In this document: one piece after another, positions 57,976 to 64,000 of the stretch
Numbering within the stretch: position 1 is the first letter of the stretch
How the letters are laid out: every line of letters begins with the position of its first letter
Source of the DNA: Streptomyces rishiriensis
GTDB lineage: Bacteria; Actinomycetota; Actinomycetes; Streptomycetales; Streptomycetaceae
NCBI RefSeq assembly: GCF_030815485.1
Contig: NZ_JAUSWV010000002.1
Span: 3,968,001 to 4,032,000 of the forward strand
Reading direction: 5' to 3'
DNA length: 64,000 bases
The notes under the pieces: generated by a model
What the model saw: the letters and a program-made list of their open reading frames with translations, nothing else
Databases searched by the model: none
Told to the model about the DNA's origin: nothing
Made by a program: the position numbers and the translations under genes

Positions 57976-58692
57976 TCACCCGGAGGGACCGCCTCCGGAC
58001 GGGCCGAGCCGGCCCGACCCGTGTCTGCGGGGTCGCCCGCCCCGCAGCGGCTCCGGTGTCCACAGCACGCTCAGCGTGACCGTCACCCCCAGCAGCAACG
58101 CCCATCTCACCTGCGTCGCCGCCCAGTAGGGGTCCTGGGACGTGCCCAGCAGGCCCCACCGGTTAGGGACCAGCACCGCCACCGCGGCCGCAGCGCCCAG
58201 CCGGATCGCCGCGCCCCTGCCCACCTCCGCCGTCCGGGTGAAACGGACGGCGATCGTCGCGAGGGCGAGGGCGGCACCGGCCATCCCCGCGGCCTCGAGC
58301 GTGGCCGGGCCGAGCGCCGGGCGGGCAGGAGCGGGGGTCAGGAGCAGCACCGCCGCCCACCACAGGGCCAGCAGGGGCGCGACGAAGGCCAGCCGCAGCA
58401 CGGTTCGCCGCGGGCGGCCCACCGGTGTCGTCGCCGTGGTGTCGCGGGCCGGGTCGTCCAGCACGAAGGCCAGGCCCAGCGCGCCGGTGAGGGCAATGAG
58501 GCGCAGCACCAGCCGCCCCAGTTCGGCGTCCGGAGCGTGCTCCGGCAGCCGGGTGGCGCCGGCGAGCAGCAGACCCAGCCCGCCGACCGTGGTCAGCGCC
58601 CGCCAGGGCAGGCCGCGCCACACCGGCGGCACCAGGGACCGCAGCAGACCCGGCGGGACCACCGTCGATTCCGCTCGCGCTACTCCGTGCAC
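57976..58692 (-). CDS. Polytopic membrane protein of ABC/ECF operon
   Basis: A 238-aa protein with about six hydrophobic helices and a Gly/Arg/Pro-rich C-terminus. Starts at GTG 58692 with AAGGAGGCGG upstream and overlaps the end of the permease gene by 13 nt, so it is the last gene of the operon. No family recognised; it may be an additional permease subunit. Confidence 0.72.
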   Translation of the reverse strand: MHGVARAESTVVPPGLLRSLVPPVWRGLPWRALTTVGGLGLLLAGATRLPEHAPDAELGRLVLRLIALTGALGLAFVLDDPARDTTATTPVGRPRRTVLRLAFVAPLLALWWAAVLLLTPAPARPALGPATLEAAGMAGAALALATIAVRFTRTAEVGRGAAIRLGAAAAVAVLVPNRWGLLGTSQDPYWAATQVRWALLLGVTVTLSVLWTPEPLRGGRPRRHGSGRLGPSGGGPSG

Positions 58693-60233
58693 TCTTCCGC
58701 CTCCTTCGGCACCTCGACGCCCAGCAGCTGCGCGGCCCGGGCGGTCGTCGTCCTGGCGGACGTCAGTTGCGTCCAGTGCGCCTTGACCCGGGCCGTCATC
58801 TCGGCACGCGGCCGCTCCAGCAGCTCCCCGATCACCGTCGTCTGCGCGCCCGTGAGGCTCAGTCCGTTCGTCGGGGCCAGGACCACGCCCGAGCCGGTGG
58901 TGCTGTCGTCCAGCCGCACGTCGCGGAAGGTGGCCATCGGGGTGGGGTCGTGGCCCAGGACGAGCCACATGATGGTCACCGCGCGGGCGTCGCACATCGG
59001 CTCGGTCGTCACCTCCTCGGAGCCTCCCACCAGGACCGTGGCGACACCGACCGCGAACTCGGGGACGCGGTTGCCGCCCCAGCGCGTGCCGATCGTCACC
59101 TCGCCGGGAGTGGTGGAGGGGTCCAGGGCACCGTCCGTCTCCAGACCCCCGTCGGTGGAGATGCGCTGGCGGACCGTCAGGCCGGCGTCCGCCGCCGTGC
59201 CGCCGGCCCCGGACCTGACGCGGTCGACGACCTGGGCCCAGTCGTCCCGCACACCGCTCCACTCGGGGAACGAGCAGTACGTCGAGTGGTCGTGCGTCAA
59301 GCACGACTGGACCTTCTGCGGAGAGTCGGACGCGGTCCTGCGCGCCGCGTCCAGAGCCGCCGTGTCGCGCGGGACCTGGCCGATCACGCCGGCCGCGGTG
59401 GCCGCGAGGGCGAGCGCGGTCGCCGCCTTGACCGCCCGGGTGCGGCCGCCGGCGACCAGCAGGGCGGCACAGGCCAGCACGGCGCACAGGCCCGTCACGT
59501 ACAGGGCGTGCCAACCGGCCGGGCGGCCCAGCAGGTCGCTCGGGACCGGATCGCCGCCACTGGACGAGAAGAACTGGATCGGGTCGAGCCGGCGCACCCC
59601 GTCCTGCTCGACGTCGATGAGCCCGGAGACCAGGACGCCGATCACGTACACCGCGATGACGAACAGTATGGGCACGAACGAGGAGGGCAGCAGCCGGGCC
59701 AGCAGCACACCCATGACGCCTGCCAGCAGGACGCTCAGGGGGCCGACGGCCAGTTCCCCGAAGGAGCCGTGACCGATCGCGCCGGGCTTCAGCGCCTCCC
59801 GGGTGTACTCGGCCGCGACGACGAGCGCGGTGAGCCCCGCGAAGGGGATCACGGACAGCACATGGGCGAGAGTCCGCCGCCAGGGTTCCATGGCCAGCAC
59901 CCCGAACTGCTGCGCGGTGCCGTGCTTGCGCGAGCGCAGCGCGGCCGCGTTGACGCAGATGAACAGGGCGAGGGCGAACAGCAGAGGTGCCGCCTGGGTA
60001 CGGCGGTCGACCGTGTTGAGGACGGGGAAGTCGTCCATGCCGTCCTTGCTCATCAGCCGCAGGCCGACGAGGACGACGTACAGGAAGAAGGAGAACAGCA
60101 CCGGGATCTGCTGGAGCAGCTCGCGGGCCTCGAAGCGGGCGAGGGCGAGGACGGCTCCGGTGCGACGCCCTTCGCGCGGCGGCTCGGTGAGCGTGCGGCC
60201 GGGTTCGCTGATCGTCGGGGTCGTGGTGCTCAC
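58680..60233 (-). CDS. ABC-2-type permease
   Basis: A 517-aa membrane protein: about six helices in the first 290 residues (ARFEARELLQQIPVLFSFFLYVVLVGLRL, ALFICVNAAAL), with an additional soluble C-terminal region of about 210 residues containing a Cys pair (SCLTHDHSTYCSF) and likely facing outside. The latter is unusual for ABC-2 permeases. GTG at 60233 overlaps the ATPase stop by 4 nt. Works with the ATPase at 60230-61108. Confidence 0.82.
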   Translation of the reverse strand: MSTTTPTISEPGRTLTEPPREGRRTGAVLALARFEARELLQQIPVLFSFFLYVVLVGLRLMSKDGMDDFPVLNTVDRRTQAAPLLFALALFICVNAAALRSRKHGTAQQFGVLAMEPWRRTLAHVLSVIPFAGLTALVVAAEYTREALKPGAIGHGSFGELAVGPLSVLLAGVMGVLLARLLPSSFVPILFVIAVYVIGVLVSGLIDVEQDGVRRLDPIQFFSSSGGDPVPSDLLGRPAGWHALYVTGLCAVLACAALLVAGGRTRAVKAATALALAATAAGVIGQVPRDTAALDAARRTASDSPQKVQSCLTHDHSTYCSFPEWSGVRDDWAQVVDRVRSGAGGTAADAGLTVRQRISTDGGLETDGALDPSTTPGEVTIGTRWGGNRVPEFAVGVATVLVGGSEEVTTEPMCDARAVTIMWLVLGHDPTPMATFRDVRLDDSTTGSGVVLAPTNGLSLTGAQTTVIGELLERPRAEMTARVKAHWTQLTSARTTTARAAQLLGVEVPKEAEECTE

Positions 60234-61108
60234 GCCGCCACCTGCGCGCTCTCGCCGTCGAGAGCGAGCAGGTAGCCGTCCTCCAGGGTGGGGTCGAGGA
60301 GCTGGGCGCCGGCCGGCGGATCGCCGATGTTGCGGAAGCTTCCGGTGCCGGTGCGCCAGCCCGCCAGGGCGTTCGGATCCCGTTCGGTGCTGCTCCAGAC
60401 CCGGCCGGCCGCGCGGGCGGTCAGGTCGGCCGGGGTGCCCTCGAAGCGGACGCGGCCCCGGGCCAGCACCACGACGCGATGGCAGAGCATCGCCACGTCC
60501 TCCGTCTGGTGGGTGGACAGCAGTACCGTGCGGCCCTCTCCCGCCTGGGCGATCAACTCGCGGAAGCGCATGCGCTGTTCGGGGTCGAGGCCGACGGTCG
60601 GCTCGTCCAGCACCAGGAAGCCGGGGTCGCCGACGAGCGCGGCGGCCAGGGCGACGCGCTGCCGCATGCCGCCGGACAGCCGCTTGATGCGTGTGCCGCG
60701 CACGTCCGAGAGGTCGACGGCCTCCAGCACGCGCCGCACCTCGCGCAGCCGGGCGGCTCGGTCGGTCAGCTCCTTCAGGATGGCCACGTAGTCGACGAAC
60801 TCGAAGGCCGTGAAATCCGGGTGGAAGCCGGGGCTCTGGGGCAGATAGCCGAGCGTGCGCCGCAGGGCGAGGCGGCCGGACGCGGTGCCCGGGTCGTGCC
60901 CGAGGGCCGTGAACGTGCCCCCGTCGGGCGGCACGGCCGTGGCCAGCACCCGCAGCAGGGTGGTCTTTCCGGCGCCGTTGGGGCCGAGCAGCCCGGTGAC
61001 GCCGCGTGTCAGCCGCAGCGAGATCCCGTCGAGGGCACGGGTCCCGCCGAAGCGCAGGGACAGGTCGGTGGCCGTCAGGGTGGCGGGGCCGGCGGAGGCG
61101 GTGGTCAT
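60230..61108 (-). CDS. ABC transporter ATP-binding protein
   Basis: A 292-aa ATPase: Walker A GPNGAGKTT, Q-loop YLPQSPGFHPDF, signature LSGGMRQRV, Walker B FLVLDEPTVGLDPEQ and the H-loop in LSTHQTEDV. Drug/Na+-export or ABC-2 subfamily. ATG at 61108 with CAGGAGCTCC upstream. Coupled to the permease; substrate unknown. The operon is headed by an ECF sigma factor and a zinc-finger membrane protein, so expression probably responds to the envelope. Confidence 0.9.
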   Translation of the reverse strand: MTTASAGPATLTATDLSLRFGGTRALDGISLRLTRGVTGLLGPNGAGKTTLLRVLATAVPPDGGTFTALGHDPGTASGRLALRRTLGYLPQSPGFHPDFTAFEFVDYVAILKELTDRAARLREVRRVLEAVDLSDVRGTRIKRLSGGMRQRVALAAALVGDPGFLVLDEPTVGLDPEQRMRFRELIAQAGEGRTVLLSTHQTEDVAMLCHRVVVLARGRVRFEGTPADLTARAAGRVWSSTERDPNALAGWRTGTGSFRNIGDPPAGAQLLDPTLEDGYLLALDGESAQVAA

Positions 61109-61175
61109 GTGGAGCTCCTGGAAGTCCGGTGGGCGGGCGGGGCCGGGGCGGCGGTCACGGGGGCGGACGGCCGCG

Positions 61176-62018
61176 TCACGCGGGGCCGCCGTCCGGGAAG
61201 CCGCCCAGCGGGCGCGCGTCGAAGCGGTCACGGGCCTGGTAGAGCAGGAGGGCGGCGAGGACCGTCACGGCCGCGGCGGCCGACTGGCCGGCCACCGTGA
61301 ACGGGGCGAGCGTGTCGTGGGCGTGCACCTGGCTCTTCGCCACCACCAGCAGCGACACCCACCCGCCGCCGACCAGGGCGGGCGCGACGACCGGACCCAG
61401 CCGGGCGGTCAGCGCGAGTCCCGTCGCGGTGAGGGCGAGCGCGGGCAGCAGCCAGGCCAGGGCCGCCAGCCCGTACCCCGGCAGGGCCAGCGTCGCCAGG
61501 CCGTTGAACGCCAGGCCCGCGGTGAGCACCGCGACCGTGCGGATCATCAGCAGCCGGAAGCCGTGCAGCGGGGAGACGACGGCCATCTCGTACGTCGGGT
61601 CCAGGGACGGGCCGTACGACAGGGCGACCCCGGCGAGCGGGAGCAGCGGGGCGAGGGCGAGGAACAGCGCGGGCTGATCCGCCACCCGCACCGCCAGCAC
61701 CGTCATGACGAGCAGGAACAGCACCGACAGGAGCCAGGAGCGGCGGAGCACCGGCGTCGCCGTCAGCAGGCGCGCCGTGTGGTCGGCCACGCCGAGCCGC
61801 ACCAGCAGCCGCTCGAGCAGGCCCTGCCGCGGCGCGTCCAGCTCGGCGTCCAGCCGCTCCCAGCCGACGTCCAGCGCGACGGGGTCGGTGGTGTCCGCGA
61901 GCCGGGCCCGGCACTGTGCGCACCCGGAGAGGTGGGTGTCGGCCGACCACAGCAGCGGCGGCGTCAACTCGCCGTGCGCGTAAGCCCGCAGATCCTCTTC
62001 AGCCACATGCCACGTCAT
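61176..62018 (-). CDS. Zinc-finger (zf-HC2) membrane protein, putative anti-sigma factor
   Basis: A 280-aa protein. The N-terminal 45 residues carry H29-x3-C33-x2-C36 (THLSGCAQCRARL), the zinc anti-sigma signature. About six membrane helices follow (about 95-265), more than the single helix of ordinary anti-sigma factors, resembling ABC-2 accessory membrane proteins. ATG at 62018, 67 nt after the sigma gene stop. Likely inhibits the adjacent sigma factor and links it to the transporter. Confidence 0.82.
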   Translation of the reverse strand: MTWHVAEEDLRAYAHGELTPPLLWSADTHLSGCAQCRARLADTTDPVALDVGWERLDAELDAPRQGLLERLLVRLGVADHTARLLTATPVLRRSWLLSVLFLLVMTVLAVRVADQPALFLALAPLLPLAGVALSYGPSLDPTYEMAVVSPLHGFRLLMIRTVAVLTAGLAFNGLATLALPGYGLAALAWLLPALALTATGLALTARLGPVVAPALVGGGWVSLLVVAKSQVHAHDTLAPFTVAGQSAAAAVTVLAALLLYQARDRFDARPLGGFPDGGPA

Positions 62019-62085
62019 GCCACGACCTCCCTCGACTGTCCGCCGCCCACGCGCCCGCGCAGGTCCGTTCCGCCCCTGTGCCGTC

Positions 62086-62637
62086 TCATGCCAGCGCCTC
62101 CCGCAGTTGCTTGCGGGCACGCTGGGCCCGCGTCTTGACGGTGCCGGGCGGGATGCCGAGCAGAACGGCCGCCTCCCGGGTGGTGAGCCCGTCGATGACG
62201 GTCGCCTGGAGGACGGCCCGCAGCTCCGGCGAGAGGCGGGTGAGGGCCCCGGCGAGGTCCCCGTGCTCCACCCCCGCGAGCACGCGTTCCTCCGCCGAGG
62301 CCTCGTCCCGGTGGCGCAGCCGGTACAGCGCCTGGCGCAGTCGGCCGCGCGCCCCGTCGCCGCGCACGGCGTCGACGAGCCGCCGCGAGCCGATGCGCCA
62401 CAGCCAGCCGGCGGCGTCGTCGGAGTAACCCTCCTGGCGGTGGCGGGCGGTGCCGCGCCACACCGCGAGGAAGGTCTCCTGCACGACGTCGTCGACCGTC
62501 CCGGCGTCCGCGCAGCGTCCGCGCAGGCGCGCGGTCAGCCACGGCGCGTACCGCCGGTACAGCTCCTCGAAGGCGTGACGGTCCCGGTCTGCCGCGATGG
62601 CCCGCAGCAGCTCCCCGTCGCTTCTCGTTTCGCTCAC
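62086..62637 (-). CDS. ECF sigma factor
   Basis: A 183-aa sigma-70 family member with region 2 (HAFEELYRRYAPWLTARL ... VDDVVQETFLAVWRG) and region 4 (LTTREAAVLLGIPPGTVKTRAQRARKQLREAL) only. First gene of a leftward five-gene group: sigma, zinc-finger membrane protein, ABC ATPase, permease, membrane protein. Divergent from the YtrA-type regulator. Signal unknown. Confidence 0.92.
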   Translation of the reverse strand: MSETRSDGELLRAIAADRDRHAFEELYRRYAPWLTARLRGRCADAGTVDDVVQETFLAVWRGTARHRQEGYSDDAAGWLWRIGSRRLVDAVRGDGARGRLRQALYRLRHRDEASAEERVLAGVEHGDLAGALTRLSPELRAVLQATVIDGLTTREAAVLLGIPPGTVKTRAQRARKQLREALA

Positions 62638-62717
62638 ATCCCCTCATCGGACGGGCCCCGCCGATCGGTTCACGGTGACCGGAGGAATTTTTTCTTGACT
62701 TCCCGCACCACCTTCCA

Positions 62718-62751
62718 CCACCCTTTCACTACTCAATTAGTGAAAGGGTGG
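62718..62751. promoter_or_regulatory. Perfect 34-bp palindrome: YtrA-type operator
   Basis: CCACCCTTTCACTA (62718-62731), spacer CTCAAT, TAGTGAAAGGGTGG (62738-62751). The right arm overlaps the ribosome site of the GntR gene starting at 62759, which fits autorepression. A TTGACT hexamer lies at 62695-62700. Confidence 0.82.
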
Positions 62752-62758
62752 TTGTCCA

Positions 62759-63262
62759 GTGGTCGAATACCGCATCGACCGGCACAGCGGCGTGGCCACC
62801 TACGTCCAGATCGTCCAGCAGACGAAGCTGGCCCTTCGCCTGGGCGTGCTGCAGGCCGGCGACCAGCTGCCCACCGCCCGCGAGGTCGTCGAGGCGACCG
62901 CCATCAACCCGAACACCGTGCTGAAGGCGTACCGGGAACTGGAGCGCGACGGGCTGGTGGAGGCCCGGCGCGGTGTCGGCACCTTCGTGCGGCGCGGGCT
63001 GAACACCACCCCGGCCGACTCCCCCCTGCGCGCGGAACTGGACGCCTGGGCCGTCCGGGCCCGGGAGGCCGCACTGGACCGCGACGACGTGGCCGCGCTC
63101 TTCACCGCCGTACTCGACGAGCACTTCGCCGTACCGGACACCGACGGCCGAACCGACCGGCACACCCCGACCGACGCGCCCGACCGGCACAGCCGAACCG
63201 GCGTGCACGACCCACGCAACCCGCACGACCGGAACGACATCGATCCTGGAGACCCCTCATGA
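62759..63262 (+). CDS. YtrA-subfamily GntR regulator
   Basis: A 167-aa repressor: the winged helix is about 8-78 (YVQIVQQTKLALRLGVLQAGDQLPTAREVVEATAINPNTVLKAYRELERDGLVEARRGVGTF, wrapped here across several elements), with a short helical C-terminus and a His/Arg/Asp/Thr-rich repetitive tail (RTDRHTPTDAPDRHSRT). The missing large effector domain is typical of YtrA. GTG at 62759 after AAAGGGTGG. Its TGA overlaps the ATG of the ABC ATPase gene (ATGA), the standard YtrA-ABC arrangement. Confidence 0.9.
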   Translation: MVEYRIDRHSGVATYVQIVQQTKLALRLGVLQAGDQLPTAREVVEATAINPNTVLKAYRELERDGLVEARRGVGTFVRRGLNTTPADSPLRAELDAWAVRAREAALDRDDVAALFTAVLDEHFAVPDTDGRTDRHTPTDAPDRHSRTGVHDPRNPHDRNDIDPGDPS

Positions 63263-64000
63263 CCGACACCGCCATGGCGGCAACCGCGCTCGGCAAGCGC
63301 TTCGGCCGACGCGGGGGCTGGGCGCTGCGCGACTGCACGTTCCGCCTCCCCGCCGGGCGCGTCTGTGCCGTCGTCGGCCCCAACGGCGCGGGCAAGTCCA
63401 CGCTCCTCGCCCTCGCCGCCGGCCTGCTGGCCCCCACCGAGGGCAGGGTCACCGTCCTCGGTGGGGACCCCGCGTCCGCACGCGCGCGTGTCGGTTACGT
63501 CGCCCAGGACAAGCCGCTGTACCCCCAGCTCTCCGTCGCCGAGACACTGCGCGTGGGCGCCGACCTCAACCCGGGGCGCTGGGACGCCGAGACCGCCGGG
63601 CGGATCGTCGCCGCGGGCGACCTCGACCCCGGGAAGAAGATCCGCTCCCTCTCCGGCGGCCAGCGCACCCGGGTCGCGCTCGCCCTCGCCCTCGGCAAGC
63701 GGCCCGAGCTGCTCCTCCTCGACGAGCCGATGGCCGATCTCGACCCGCTGGCCCGGCACGAGCTGATGGGCACCCTGATGGCGCGCGCGGCGCAGTACGG
63801 CACGACGATCGTGATGTCCTCGCACGTGGTCGCCGAACTGGAGGACTCCTGCGACCACCTGCTGCTGGTCGGCGGCGGCCGGGTGCGCCTCGCCGGTGAG
63901 ATCGACGACCTCCTCGCCGCCCACACGCGCGTGAGCACCACCGCGGGCTCCACCGGGCCCACCGCGGACGGCTCACCTGACGGCTCCGCGGACAGCACCC
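63259..64000 (+). CDS. ABC transporter ATP-binding protein (partial, runs off window)
   Basis: At least 247 aa of an ABC ATPase that continues past the window end. Walker A is VVGPNGAGKSTLL, Q-loop YVAQDKPLYPQ, signature LSGGQRTRV, Walker B ELLLLDEPMADLDP and the H-loop in VMSSHVVAEL. Starts at ATG 63259 within the GntR stop. A matching permease is expected just beyond 64000. Probably repressed with the regulator by binding to the palindrome at 62718. Confidence 0.9.
   Translation, partial: MTDTAMAATALGKRFGRRGGWALRDCTFRLPAGRVCAVVGPNGAGKSTLLALAAGLLAPTEGRVTVLGGDPASARARVGYVAQDKPLYPQLSVAETLRVGADLNPGRWDAETAGRIVAAGDLDPGKKIRSLSGGQRTRVALALALGKRPELLLLDEPMADLDPLARHELMGTLMARAAQYGTTIVMSSHVVAELEDSCDHLLLVGGGRVRLAGEIDDLLAAHTRVSTTAGSTGPTADGSPDGSADST

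Overview
The window is high-GC (roughly 70% or more) DNA with near-uniform G/C at third codon positions, GTG starts and many leaderless genes. It carries mycothiol genes (mshA, mshD), PhoR-PhoP-PhoU, GlnR, the nickel regulator Nur and the sporulation anti-sigma RsiG. This identifies a Streptomyces chromosome, core-like for most of its length. No rRNA, convincing tRNA, CRISPR array or insertion sequence was seen.

Layout. 0.1-3.1 kb: phoP/phoR, divergent from phoU across tandem PHO-box-like repeats. 3.4-6.0 kb: a Cys-rich peptide, a nickel-binding DUF4242 protein and two lipoproteins. 6.2-18.3 kb: gpmA, an MFS pump, a DUF2000/AraC pair, ybjN-mshA, a methyltransferase, an NlpC/P60 hydrolase, a receiver-PP2C phosphatase, a 28-bp repeat array and a DUF2516/HBHA-like/XRE group. 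Parts of this order (regX3-senX3, gpm1, ybjN-like, mshA; Rv0474-hbhA-Rv0476) recur in mycobacteria. 18.4-23.2 kb: patatin, HelD-like helicase, TetR and a quinone oxidoreductase.

23.2-29.9 kb is the most unusual part: a tandem double APH-fold kinase, three related GntR regulators, a HAD phosphatase and two paralogous 61-64 aa membrane proteins. Each membrane gene diverges from a GntR gene and overlaps the next leftward gene tail to tail. Two GntR upstream regions share a near-identical 15-bp palindrome. This looks like a repeated regulator plus membrane-peptide module with a phosphotransfer theme, and is the best candidate for an undescribed system.

30.0-46.1 kb: Eis-like acetyltransferase, rsiG, dtd, an operon (32-aa membrane peptide, nitrobindin-like, nur, ygfZ), a three-gene anchored-protein operon, DsrE, DUF3099, sseA-DUF1416 behind a Cys-containing leader peptide, an LmeA-like protein, a MoaD-like protein, glnR and a LacI regulator. 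46.3-50.0 kb: HtrA-like protease, a small protein and a two-component system.

50.1-57.9 kb: a pectate lyase-pectinesterase fusion broken by a 1-nt deletion, an ABC exporter flanked by 16-bp tandem repeats, two tandem 44-aa highly basic peptides, a secreted 5'-nucleotidase and mshD. 58.0-64.0 kb: an ECF sigma factor, a zinc-finger membrane protein (possible anti-sigma) and an ABC-2 system, divergent from a YtrA-type GntR regulator with its ABC ATPase, which runs off the end.

Functional threads: phosphate (PhoRP, PhoU, 5'-nucleotidase), nitrogen (GlnR), nickel (Nur, DUF4242 protein, Cys-rich peptide), thiol/sulfur (MshA, MshD, SseA and its leader, MoaD-like) and envelope stress (HtrA-like protease with two-component system). 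Gene names rest on motif recognition and memory of Streptomyces gene families; no database search was run.
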